Source: Serilophus lunatus (Eukaryota > Chordata > Aves > Passeriformes > Eurylaimidae). Taken from it: DNA of 64,000 nucleotides. The notes beneath the pieces were generated by a model that saw nothing but the letters and a program-made list of their open reading frames with translations, was not told the origin of the DNA and did not search any database. The translations under genes and the position numbers were made by a program. Positions 1-11,065 of the stretch are shown here, piece after piece (positions within the stretch are counted from its first letter, which is position 1; each line of letters opens with the position of its first letter). The DNA is taken from assembly GCA_013399895.1 (NCBI GenBank), contig VXBA01000399.1, forward strand, positions 1 to 64,000, read 5' to 3'.

Positions 1-2909
1 GTTTGAGGACCCCTGGTATAGATGAAGATGGAAATATCATACTGGAAGGATTATTTTTCTCATATAACCCCATCCGGTATTTCTCAATGTCTAGAATAAC
101 AGAACTTAAATTAATATTGAAGTATGACCATACTCTTTAGCTAAAAATTAATCTATAAAAGAAAAAGACTTTGAATCAATGATAAGATTACAAGTCACAA
201 ACTAGAAATAGCTACTAAAAGCTGAGTTAGTTCCTTGGTACTTTATGGAAGATACAACTACATGTCTGGAGAGGGATTGTCATGTGTTGACTATCTGTCA
301 TCACATTACAATTCATCAATTCATCATCTACATCACATTCATCATCTGCAATGCTAAGTACAGTTCTGTTCACTCATAGTCAAGCTGGAAAAATTACGAA
401 AATCCTTCTATTAGAATAACAAAGGGGAGGATGTACCCTTTCTAAAAGAGGACACCAAAAGACTGGCTTATTTAGAAAAATGAAAACATAAGGGGCCCAT
501 GATTGCTCTCTTCAAACACATTACTTGAAGTTCAAGAGGTATTTAAACAAAATTGTAGTACCAGCATAGCTATAAGTAGCTGTTAACTGGACAGGAATAC
601 ATTTAAGGGAAAAAAAAGCAAAAGAGATATTTTAGCAATCATAACAATGAAATTTTTTGAGCAGTAACAGATAAAAGTAATTTTTTTTTAAGGTGGTGTT
701 TAACAAGTTTTTCAAATCATTTAAATAACGTGGTTACCTGCAGTAGAGGGGGATGACAGGGGATGTCCTGAGTTCCTAAATGAATTAAGACACACCAGGA
801 ATGCCTATCACAGAAATATTTAAGATAGGCTGATCACTTTCATTTTTGCTGCCTAGTAGCCTTGAGAAATTCTGTGAATTGACTGGCTGCAACATTTTAT
901 TTGTAAGGTAATAGATGGTAATTGACACTGATCACAAAAGCACATCCCATATAGTTCTGATATTATTATTAAAAGATTTATCTACTTTTTGCTGGAACAT
1001 ATTCTGCTTTGCTCACACTGGTTTCCTTGACACATAAGCAGCAGAAGCAAACTACCTAGAGCTGAACATGTACCTAGGTACTAAGTATTTATGAGTTTGC
1101 ACACTTGCACAGGAGTTTAACCTCTTCAAGAATTGCAGAACTTACAGAGCTATAAAAGTTTTAATACAGTTTTAATAAGTGCATTGTATTATTTGCTTTC
1201 TTTTCTCATAACACGTACTGCAAATGAGAAATAAATACTAAAAGTCTGCACAACACTACATTTAACACAGAAAAGAGAGCAGTTTTAAAAACACCTCTAC
1301 GCTTTGGACAAGCAAATAAAGAAACATTCAGAATAGTAAGGCACTTTAGCTATTCCTCAGTTCAGTAAAAAAGGAAATCATCAAGGGTTTCCCCTTAACA
1401 ATTTGGTTACACTCTTTTACAATAAAAGATAAAAACATCATTTTTTTCCACTTAATTCAAGTAAAAATGCCAGTTCACTCTCGTTGTTATTGATTTTTTA
1501 ATATTAAATATAGTAGATAGTAGCATGTACTAAAAGTGTCTGTTTTGGAATCTGATAATTTCACCAAACGAAATTCAAATATATTTTCAGTTACCCAGTT
1601 GTGGCTTTCACTTTGTTTCATCTCTCCTTTGAAAGAAGATTTTGCTAAGGAGGACTTAATTTAATAATATGCTTAGGACTTGTTAAATATGTATACTAAG
1701 TCAATTGACAGAAGGAAACTTTGTTGTACAGCACTAGAATTTACAGAAGACAAAAAAAATAAAGAATAAGAAAATGTCCATTGTAGAAGGAACATGGAAG
1801 GAAGAGAGAAAATTATGTACTCGACAACAATTTACGCACACAGAAAATATTTCTTGTACTTCTTGTTACCTTGTGTTTCCATTGGGATTGGAAAACAAGT
1901 AAGTATTCTTTTTACAAATTTATCAAGACCATTGTTAATATAAACTAGAAAATCTTAATGAAAGTTATAAAGGACTGAAAAAAAATCTTAAATATTAGCA
2001 AAATTCAGTTTAGCAAGGATGAAGACAAAGTACTATATCTAACTGTAATAAATTACAACATAACCAGGAGTACTGTGTGAGGCAAATGAACAGATTCTTT
2101 TCATTTTTATGGTTCTCATTGTTCAGCACTGAATGACAAATATTTATGTTTATTCATAGCTGGATTTATATTCATTGGTTTATTTACTGCTACCCCAAAA
2201 CAAAGAAGAGATGGGAGGCTACTACAGCTCGTTATGGAAATAGTCAGACTCAGCAGTGAAACCTGAAATTGTTGCCTAGTCTTTTATGTGTTCATCAACT
2301 TCAGGCATAAGAAAGTCCTAGAGAGAAGCAGTAATAGTTAAGAGTAATGGTCGGTAAAATTTAAGGGGTTTTATGCATCATTTGGCCCTCTGAAGACCTC
2401 ATGACTTGGATAATGCCTTCTGATCTCATTGTTTTATCCTGTTCTAACAGTGATTGAACAGGAAGTTATATCTACTCTAAGGCAAATTTCAGCTGTGGAT
2501 AAAAACATTTCCAACACAGAAGCAATTTATAAAGGGGCTGTAACCTAACAGCCTTAAAGGAAAAGTTAAATGAATGTGGGTTTTCCATTTTCTGAATAGA
2601 AAATGTTTCATTTAGAATTTTCGGTTTGTTCATGAGAAACACCTGGAGGGAGATTAATGAAAGAAGAAACAGTGGGAAGGGAAAAGAAAAAAAAAAGTAG
2701 TGTGCACAAATCATAGGATGATAACAGCATGTGAAGCATGTGAAGAACTGAGAGAAAGCATTTAAATTTAACACAGCTGAGTTTGGGATGGTGTGTTGAG
2801 ATCTTATGTCCCTTAGAAAATATGATATTCTAGTTACAGAGGCTAGGACCAGTTCATCACTATGTGGGTACAACTAAAACTGTATAATCTAGACCTATGT
2901 AATTTCTGA
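1..2909. other. A+T-rich single-copy DNA, no gene seen
   Basis: No repeat family, RNA gene or convincing exon is recognised here. The longest open frame (2472-2873, minus) is rich in Phe, Leu and Ser from T-rich sequence and resembles no family I know. Short A and T runs are the only low-complexity sequence. Confidence 0.6.
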
Positions 2910-3262
2910 TGGTCTGTTAATAATGAGTCATTTGTAGCAGCCTCCAAAGGCACACCTGACACCTCAGGCCACAAGAGATAAGAAAAGAGACAAACCCTGC
3001 GAGGCCCGGGAGTATTTTTTCACACCAATAACTCAGCTGTGACAACTCCCCTCTAGGGAGACATTAACACCTTCACACCCAGCTGGAGGGGTGTCTCTGC
3101 TAATGGTCCAATAATGGACCCCTCTGCACTGGCATAATAGGAAGTTGCAATGACTTAGATCATCAAAGAGTCTCAAAATATCCCGTGATTCACAGTTATA
3201 CCACCCACTGTGAAATTCCCTGTCCTGGGGGAAGTACTAGGGGTTCTCACCTGAACCTGAGG

Positions 3263-3270
3263 ATATATAA
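3263..3270 (+). promoter_or_regulatory. TATA-like motif in the older LTR
   Basis: ATATATAA lies inside the older LTR-like block, at a position that suits the U3 promoter of an LTR. TA-rich octamers are common in A+T-rich DNA, so the context is the only support. Confidence 0.3.
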
Positions 3271-3510
3271 TCTTCAGGTTTTGGGACTTGGGGTACCACT
3301 CATCTGATCCAGAGGAGGAAGAGAACTCCAAGAGGACTGTGACTGCCACTCTCGCAAATCATTACTTTGATGGAATTGTGACCGTCATCCTGATAACAGG
3401 TTTCCTTCCCTTCTGCTTTGCATCTAGGGGGACCATGCAGTGCTCAGCACAGGAGATAAGGATCACTATGCTCTTCTTTTACCGAGGTGCTGGGTTTCAC
3501 TCTGTCATTG

Positions 3511-3515
3511 TGGGT
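3511..3515 (+). repeat. Target-site duplication, left copy (TGGGT)
   Basis: It is identical to TGGGT at 4364-4368 and abuts the TG terminus of the solo LTR. Removing the LTR and one copy gives a continuous older LTR sequence. Confidence 0.85.
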
Positions 3516-3873
3516 TGTCGTGGTTTAAACCGGGTTGGATGCCAGGGGCTCACTACAACCACTCTCTCACTCCCCCTCACCCAGCAATAGAGGAGAAAGA
3601 GGTTTTGTTAGTTGAGATAAAGACTATAACAGATTCTTTACTAATCACCATCACAGGCAAAACAAGACTCCATGTGGGAATAATAGTTAAATTTTTTACT
3701 AACAACATCAGAGCTTCAGAGAGGCAATAAGACACCTTTTCCCCACACCCCTTCCTTCTTACATCCAACCTCCTCTCCCACAGTGGTCCAGGGAAAAGAC
3801 GAGGTGGAGGAGGGGGTTGTTAAGGTCAGATGCTGTTTTCAGCCACTGCTTGGGGAGAACAGTCCTTCCAACT

Positions 3874-4145
3874 GCATTCCATGGGGTCCCATCCCACGGG
3901 AGACAGCTCTTCACAAACTGCTCCAGCGTGGGTCTCTCTCACAGGACACAGTTCCTCTCACAAACTGCTCCAGTGAGAGTCCATCCCATGGGCAGCAGCC
4001 CTTCACCCACAGCTGCCACATGGCTCACATTCCACAGGGTGCAGTCCCTCAGGCACAGGCTGCTCCAGCGTGGGCCCCACGAGCCACGCATCCTAACAGG
4101 AGAATCCTACTCCAATGTGGGCTCCTCTCCCCACAGGCTACAGTC
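3874..4145 (+). repeat. Degenerate ~50-bp modules inside the ERVL LTR
   Basis: The phrase ACTGCTCCAGCGTGGG or a close variant recurs at roughly 50-bp steps. Each copy is followed by a CCCAC(A/G)GG-type phrase and then a CAGTCCTTC-like phrase. The same modules, in reverse, fill the antisense LTR at 25 kb. They look like an old internal tandem expansion of the U3 region, and different unit numbers probably explain part of the length difference between the two LTR copies. Confidence 0.6.
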
Positions 4146-4146
4146 N
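4146..4146. other. Single unresolved base (N)
   Basis: A lone ambiguous base inside the solo LTR, probably an assembly or polymorphism call in a repetitive module. Confidence 0.95.
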
Positions 4147-4363
4147 CTGCTCCTCTCTGGCAGCCATCTTCATCTGACTAACTTTTTCTCTTTCCTTCTT
4201 AAATATGTTATCACAGAGGAGTTCCTTCAACTGCTGATAGGCCTGGCCTTGGTCAGCAGCGGGCCCAGCCTGGAGCCGGCTGGCATTGGCTCTGCTGGAC
4301 ATGGGGAAACTTCCAGCAGCTTCTCAAAGAAGTCTTCCCCCTCTTCTACCAAAACCCAATGCA

Positions 4364-4368
4364 TGGGT
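4364..4368 (+). repeat. Target-site duplication, right copy (TGGGT)
   Basis: It follows the CA terminus of the solo LTR directly and matches the left copy in all five bases. Confidence 0.85.
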
Positions 4369-4630
4369 CAAAATCAGTTTTTCTTTGCATCATTGTATGC
4401 ATTGTAAACTTAGTAAATTGTAACTCTTGATTTCTAATCTCTCTTAAATTGGGTTAGTTTCTCCTTATGGTTTACTTTTCAGGGTAATCATATGTGCTGA
4501 ATTAAAACCTGCTTGAAGACCCATGGGTATTTTTCCTGTCAGAAATCCTATGCAAGCCAACTATGAAGAAGACACAGAACCATTTTTTTTGAGTGTTGGC
4601 CTAGTAAACCCCGGACTTACAGACCTGATT
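4369..4630 (+). mobile_element. Older LTR-like retroelement, right part
   Basis: This is the continuation of the block that ends at 3515, resuming after the target duplication. It contains AATTAAA at 4500-4506, in the right place for a polyadenylation signal about 385 bp downstream of the TATA-like motif once the insertion is removed. The T-rich stretch after about 4375 and the phrase around TTAGTAAATTGTAACTC resemble the R-U5 part of avian ERVL-class LTRs as I remember them. The right boundary is a guess, since no terminal CA with a matching duplication was found. Confidence 0.42.
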
Positions 4631-7600
4631 AATGTGTTGTCTAGTGAGACAATATGTCACAAATATTAGATTTTTTTTTGTGAGTTTTTTCATGGTGTAT
4701 CAGTCTGATGTCTGCTTCTGTCCAATGCCCTTCAGCCTGTATTCTATATGCAGGTTTCTGAGGTGTAACTGTCTCATGAGGTCACTGAGGTCATTGTTAA
4801 CTTCTGGACTGAATTTGAGATACTTGTTCCTTTACAAAGGAAAAACAATAGTTTGTGTGAAAAAAAACCAACCAAACTTCATAACATTTTAACTGTTCCA
4901 TTTAGGCTGAGAGACCACATATTTTGGAGAGGTTTTGGTAAGTCTGGCAAGCTGTTACTGCATATATTTCATTAGGTCATTGCCAACCATGGATGAAAGC
5001 TCTATAGGGTAAACAGAAATTTTTAATTTCATGCATCATTTGTAACTTGTTACACTAATTTCACAAACTCAGGATGTTGTTAATAAAAGCTAATGAGAAA
5101 AACCAAGTGCTTCCCTTTATACTTCAAAATTTTCTAGTATTGGATTCTAATTACTTACTTCAGTGTTTTTCTGAGACCAAAGTTGACTTTTAATTTGTAG
5201 AAAGGAAGAATAACCCTTGTATCTCTTTGTTCAACACTGTAGAAATAGGGTAGGTTAGATGGTTTCATGTTTGTTCCTAAGTAATTTTTCCTTCTTCAGC
5301 TACTATTTCATCTTTTATTTAGCAATTTGGAAATGTTGTTGCTCCTTGACATGATTTCCTGCTTTCCCATGCTCACAATGTCTGTGTTTACATTTGCAGA
5401 TATGTTTGTGTTCTTTAATTTTCATCGAGACTCTTCTCAGCTCACAGTCACAAAGTAATAGCATGTAATATGACTTTAGAAATATATAACCTAATCAAAA
5501 AATGGAAGATATGGCAGACAAAGAGGGCCACAAAATTGCTTTACTTCCTCCCTGTGCAGAGATGAGAGATGTCTGCTATCATTTCTGATCTAAGTAGTGA
5601 GCTGCCAGTTCAGGATTACTTCACAGGAAATAAATACCTGCTGCAAAACCACAGGAAAGAAAAAAAATGGGCCTTTAGATGAAAAGTAAAAAAAAAAATA
5701 AATAAAAAATTGAGTGAGTTTATGCGATTTGATCCACAGAACATGTAAGTCCAAAGGGACACACTCATTGAAATCATTGCTGGCTAGCAAGTGGCTGGCT
5801 AGTGAACAGAAAGTGAAAGCTCAGGTTAAAGGGAGCTAAAAGAGAAGACAGGTTATGTCCTACTTTGATGGAAAATATTCACCAGAGAAATCTGGACAGT
5901 GTGTCTTGAAATGAAGAGTCCCATGTAATACTCTCCACCATCCACTTTCAGTAGTAATAACCTTCCGTGGACATAGACAGTGCTCAGTACTTCACAGAGC
6001 CACAGAGTAAAGAAGACAGATAAAGGAATTCTGATTTAGGTGAAGGAATTTAATATAAGGCATTTACACGTGAAGTTCTTATTAGTTTAATATATACTTT
6101 GAAAATCTATCAAATAAATCATACTTTCAAGTAGGGATGTTCCACAAGTAATGTGTTTGTACTCCTGCTGTTACAACTGCAGAAAATATTTTAGCTCTTG
6201 GACTAAAGTTGTTTTGGCTGACAAACCCACTGGAGGAAGAACACACATTTATCATTCCAAATAACATTTAGGTCTTTCTTTCACTTTCCTCTTCCTATTA
6301 TCTTTATTATTTCTAACTGAAATACAACATTAATCCTGTTATTCATTTGCTTCCTTCTGAAAATAGCTACCCAAGCCCTCTTGAAAGCTAAAGCGTGAAA
6401 TTTTCAACATTAAGAAAGGCAATTGGTTTAGTGTTCATACTAATAAGCATTCGAAATCACTAAGCAAAAATCCTGTGTGTTTAGGCTGAGTAGACACTAT
6501 CTCGTTTATCTTACCCAAACACTTTTAACCTGTAGGAGCTTTCTCTTTCAAAGAACCTCTATCTTTCCAATATGCAGAAGATATAAAACCAAATTTCTAT
6601 AGATAATTTTATTCTAGTATTAATATTTCTAAAAATACAAATAAATAGATAAACTGCTTGCAGTAACTATTGAATGTTTCTTTCAAAGGGAAAAAACTGC
6701 AAACAGGTCTGTTCCTGGTTGCAGTCAGACATATAATTTAAGCCCTTGATGGACAAAATTCTATAAATCTGAAAAACAAGCTGAGTGGCTGCAATTTGAT
6801 CATCTCTTAAAATGCTTTAAAATAGTAAAGAGGGAGAATTTTATTTTCCAAGGAGAATGATAAGAAACAAATCAATCAGAATTTATTATGAGAATTTGGA
6901 GAACATGGGGGGTGTATTTTCAAAACAGAAACTGGCAGTTGAGAAACTATTATTGTTTAACAGGGCTTTTGGGCAGAATTGTCATAAACTAACTGAATAC
7001 TTGCTCCACAGTAATTTTGGTTAATACTGTGGGAAAATGTTGGCAAACCAATTTTATTCTTTAAGTGAAAAAGGCAGATGAGTACCCCAGAAGAGTACTT
7101 GTCAATTCAGTCTATCTCATTTTGAAAGCTACTCAGAGATTTCTTCCTTAATGTAATGGCTCTAAGGTAAAATGCTAAATTAGAAGAAGTTATTTTTAAC
7201 CCAACCAAGGCTTTAATTTTGCCTTGGGGGAAGAAAGTGAGACTTCTGAATTTAGTGGGAAAATAGAAAGGACAATAATGGTTTGTGGAGAAGAAAAATG
7301 ATAAATTTACACTTTGTATTTTTCCCAAATCTGAAGCAAAACCCCCTGAAATATGATTTAAATTTGCAGTACCAAGCAGTCAGCAGAGCAGTTTTTTACC
7401 TTCTATAGCATACTGTTGTGCTGAGTCCTCATATCTTATCCAGGGTTTAATATATTATAGGGAACATGAATAAAATAATTTTAGAACGCTTTTAAAGATC
7501 TAAGGCTTATTATTTTATTTTCAGGAATTTGTAACTTAAGTACCATATTGAAGAAATTTTGTCAATGCTGCTTGATTATTTTTAGAGGGAAAAGGAAAAT

Positions 7601-8848
7601 TTTCCTGATTATTAGGAGCTAGAGATGGGTTATAGTGACACTTGAGAGAGGAACACGCTAATCAGATGATTGATTTATATAATCTTGCCTCACATGGGCA
7701 GCTGGTTTGACATGCTGAAACCTGGAAAACCACTCCTTGTATCCTCAGCAGGGATAGACTCCTTAATATAGAAAAACTTCAAGGAGAGACAAGAAATCAA
7801 AAAGCCCTCATAAGAGAATAAAATGGATCACCAAATCAGCTCTGTGTTTCAGCAGAGAGCTTTTTAAACTATAAATTGAATTTTTGATTGTTTCTGGATA
7901 ACTTTCATCAATAGAAAGTTTGGAATTTACTCTACAAATATCAAGGATGAGCATTTTCAAACATGACAGGACTGTTGCTTCCTTCAATGTTTTTGGCCAG
8001 CGCTCTGCTTCTTTTCATGTGCAATTTTCGAAAAAAACAAGGCATTTGATGCAGAACACCCAAATGTTGGTACTCAATCTGAAAGATTACCTCTGGTAAA
8101 ATTTGTTTGGTATTTCATTATCTGTCATGCTTTCCAATACTCACATTCTGTGTAACATTTTCAGCATGATTGTCATTGCTTCACTAAGGCAAATTGTCTT
8201 TCTCCTAGGAGTAGATATTCATTTGACTGGTCATTCTTTCAGGACAGAGATTGCATTCTTCCCAAAATGCAAATATGAGATTATGAAAAATGATCTCTCT
8301 TGAAAGAACTTGTAGTTTCATCCATTTCTAATGGGAACAGATAGTAGTAAATATCAAAATAAGTATAAAAAATCTCATTCTTAAGTATTTATTTTTCTTC
8401 AATTAACTCAAAATTAGCTATACCAAGCAACTAGAAACAAATACTTACAGGATTAATTTTCAGCAATTTTGTACAAAACAAGCAGGATTTGGCAGAGGTC
8501 CTTATTTATGAAAAGAATGAGATATGTAGAACTAGAAAACCATTTAAACCTGGAAGAGCAGCAAACACAAAAATTTTGAAAAAACCCACCAACAACTGCT
8601 TTGGGGTAATGTTTGCAAAGTTCTGCCTTGAAAGTGAAATGTTACAATCTTCTTGTCATGGGAGTAATGTGGACCAGAAAGATGACTGGTTGTCAGAGAT
8701 TTCTGGAAGTGATTTTATGACACAGCGGCCTATCACCTCCAGAGAGACAATTTCAAGCACTATATCCTCCTATTCTGTTTGAATTCTCAACCCCCATAAT
8801 GTACCTAAATGGAGCTACCAGACAGCTCGAGACAGACTTCAGTTTACG
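4631..8848. other. A+T-rich single-copy DNA, no gene seen
   Basis: Nothing is recognisable here apart from short homopolymer runs such as the A-rich tract at 5686-5708. Open frames are all under 90 residues and look incidental. No CR1 or LTR signature was seen. Confidence 0.55.
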
Positions 8849-9118
8849 AGGCTATGTAACATTAGAACAAGGGGTAACGGTTTTAAACTGAAAGAAGGGG
8901 TTTAAATTAGATTTTAGGAAGAAATTCTTTACTGTGAGGTTTGTGAGACACTGGAACAAGTTGCCCAGAGAAATTGTAGATGTCCCATCTCTGGAAACAG
9001 GTTGGATGAGGCTTAGAGCAAATAGTTCTAGTGAAAGATGTCTCTGACAATGGCTGAGGAGTAGGAACTAGATGAACTTTAGAGTCCTTTCTTACCCAAA
9101 CCATTCTATGATTCTATA
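8849..9118 (+). mobile_element. CR1 LINE, 3' end fragment (sense)
   Basis: This is a classic CR1 3' tail: AACAAGGGGTAACGGTTTTAAACTG, a GGAAGAAATTCTTTACTGTGAGG phrase, CACTGGAACAAGTTGCCCAGAG, and the terminal CCATTCTATGATTCTAT. CR1 elements are usually truncated at the 5' end and end in short ATTCTATG-type repeats without a poly(A) tail or a clear target duplication, as here. A few indels against the usual tail, such as a shortened segment near 9000, show it is fixed and decaying. The 65-residue minus-strand frame at 8907-9104 lies wholly inside it and is not a gene. Confidence 0.92.
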
Positions 9119-10147
9119 AACATGTATTCATGACAGAGAGATAATAAAACAACACAAGAGACATGTAGCTAAATGAAGATGTAAATTAATAGATACATTA
9201 ATTAAATATGACATTTAATTGGATTGATTTAGTCCTACAAACATTTCATTAACAGGGTTTTATTTATGAAAAAAACACACATCCTCGGTGTTGAAAGAAT
9301 CCTATACTTCTTAGATATAATGAATAATAAGATAAGCAGACTACAGGGCCTTTTTAATAGCAATTACTCCACCAGATTTTGTTCTCAGTTAGCAGAGTAC
9401 ACTGGAAAACAGTATTTCTGTCTTGCCAATTTCATTTTAATTCACTATTTCTGTTTGCATATTTGAAATTATATTGTGACAAAATAGTTCCTGGCAATGT
9501 TGAGTATACTGAAGTGTTATTTTTTATAATATAAAGTAAAAGCATGAAACAATTCTTTAAAGGCTGCAGTCTATTTCTTATGACTTTCTCCCTGCTTTGC
9601 ATGGGGCCATAAGTTTATCACTATTACTGTGCCTACAAATGAATTGTAGGCATTAGGGAAACATATTTTAAATAGGAGAAGAGCATAGTAAAATTTATTT
9701 TGCAACAAGCATCCTTCCCCTAAAAAGAATGAAATAATTTCTACACTTACGAGTAAGAACAGGAGCTTTATTTGTGGCCTGTTAAACTTGGCATCTGGTC
9801 TTCAAATATTTGTTCTTAACAAATGCTTGTCATATCAAGATATCAAAAGAGGGCAAATATCTAGACAAGAACATTAATCTTCCAACAAGTACAGGGGATC
9901 AGTGAAATGTCACCCTCCTTTAACCTTACTTGTTTGTAACGTATTTCTATTATTTCTAATGCATCATAGTATTTTTTCCACTGATATTGCTGGGACTGAA
10001 ACAATGTGCCTAGACATTCAAATCTCTTGTTTAAATGAAGAATAAGAAACTAATACTACCGAATTAAGAGTATAACAACAAAACCAGCTAATAATTTCTC
10101 CAAGATAAGTCTACCTTTCTGGCTAGATAAATCAAAGATAAATAAGT
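9119..10147. other. A+T-rich single-copy DNA between CR1 tails
   Basis: No gene, RNA or repeat family is recognised. A 66-residue frame at 9266-9466 lacks any family signature. Confidence 0.55.
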
Positions 10148-10287
10148 CCCTGGACATGCTCAAGGCCAGTTTGGCTGGAGGTCTGAGCAATCTGGTTTAG
10201 TGAAATTTATCGCTCCCATGGCAGAGGGGTTAGAACTGCATGATCTTTAACGTCCTTTCCAACCCAAACTATTCTACGGTACTATCA
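10148..10287 (+). mobile_element. CR1 LINE, 3' end fragment (sense)
   Basis: The segment CCCTGGACATGCTCAAGGCCAG, then GAGCAATCTGGTTTAGTG, CCCATGGCAGAGGGGTTAGAACT, and the ending CCAACCCAAACTATTCTACGG matches the last ~140 bp of CR1. The terminal ATTCTACGGTACTAT is a mutated form of ATTCTATGATTCTAT. Short 5'-truncated copies like this are the commonest CR1 form in birds. Confidence 0.88.
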
Positions 10288-10917
10288 AGTTCTCAGTAAA
10301 GTTATATTTTCTTTTTGTCTACTCTGCTTAAACCGAAATTTCTTCTCTATTAAGACCACTGATGGGGGGAAAAAATTGAGAAACCAACAAAAACCCCAGG
10401 GTTTTTTTTTAAATTTTATTTGTTGGTGGATAAGCTTCTCTTTTGTAAGGTAATGTCACTTTGGGACAGATACCCGATTGCAACATTTAGATTTCAGAAG
10501 GGAAAATTTAGTTACTATTAGAAGAATTCTCATGATTGTTCTATATCTTTTCTTAGTTTTCCATTATTCATTTGACTTTCTTATATGTCTGATTTTCCTG
10601 AATGTAAAATACATATAGTAAGTCCTCATTGTTATAAAGTGTGTCAAAAGCTGTACAGAAACAAGTTATCAAGTTTTTGTGTTATGACAAGTTGACATCT
10701 TTCTACCATTACCCTTATATGTAGGACTATTATTGCATGGTTTATTTGGTTGCTGCTTCAGATACAACACAAACTTTATAAGTTCTTTTTTTTTTAAAAA
10801 AAAAAAACCCTGATATATCAGTTGTTTCAGGTAATCAAGTTGATTAATTGAACCGGAAATTTTAATGCATGTTTTATTAGAAGTAGCTTAGGAAGAAATA
10901 TAAAAAAATTTGAAGTG
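10288..10917. other. A+T-rich spacer between CR1 tails
   Basis: Single-copy-looking DNA with a T/A homopolymer cluster at 10789-10807. No gene or RNA is seen. Confidence 0.55.
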
Positions 10918-11065
10918 GTTGAGTCACCCTCCCTGGAAGTATTTAAAAGATTTATAGATATGGCACTTAGGGACAAGGTTTAGAGGTGGATTTGTCAGTG
11001 CCCTGTTAATGATTGGACTCGACGATCTTAGAGGTCTTTTCCACCCAAAATGATTCTATGATTTA
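10918..11065 (+). mobile_element. CR1 LINE, 3' end fragment (sense, diverged)
   Basis: This is a CR1 tail from TTGAGTCACCCTCCCTGGAAG through ATTGGACTCGACGATCTTAGAGGTCTTTTCCA to ATGATTCTATGATTTA. The phrases TGGACT and GATCTTAGAGGTC are those of the subfamily with a 'GATCTTAGAGGTC' tail, so it differs from the neighbours at 8.85 and 10.15 kb, and three independent insertions are likelier than one broken copy. Confidence 0.88.

Larger units (their letters stand above)
2910..3515 (+). mobile_element. Older LTR-like retroelement, left part (split by a later insertion)
   Basis: This block is richer in G+C than its surroundings. It has an LTR-like layout: a short TATA-like motif (ATATATAA, 3263-3270) about 250 bp before the break, and no coding frame of note. 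The break at 3515 falls exactly at the target site of the solo ERVL LTR that follows, and LTR-like sequence with a polyadenylation-like AATTAAA (4500-4506) resumes on the other side. Seen: the TATA-like motif, the break at a target duplication, and resumption after it. Inferred: that both halves are one LTR of an avian ERVL-related family, a match made from memory of such LTRs. The outer ends are estimates. Confidence 0.5.
3516..4363 (+). mobile_element. Solo LTR of an avian ERVL-type endogenous retrovirus
   Basis: The 848-bp block opens TGTCGTGGTTTAAACC and closes CCCAATGCA, so it has the TG...CA ends of an LTR. It is flanked by a perfect 5-bp direct repeat, TGGGT at 3511-3515 and 4364-4368; a 5-bp duplication is typical of ERVL elements. 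Inside are degenerate modules around CTGCTCCAGCGTGGG, then a 3' part (about 4195-4345) with AAATATGTTATCACAGAGG and GGAGCCGGCTGGCATTGGC, which I recognise from avian ERVL LTRs. No second LTR or internal gag-pol sequence lies beside it, so this is a solo LTR left by LTR-LTR recombination. It is the same family as the antisense copy at 25082-26173, but about 240 bp shorter. One base (4146) is unresolved. Open frames across it (3783-4181 and 3817-4407) are incidental. Confidence 0.88.

Noticed and set aside
3783..4407. 132- and 196-residue frames
   Set aside because: They are translations of the ERVL solo LTR, in two frames of the same stop-poor modules.
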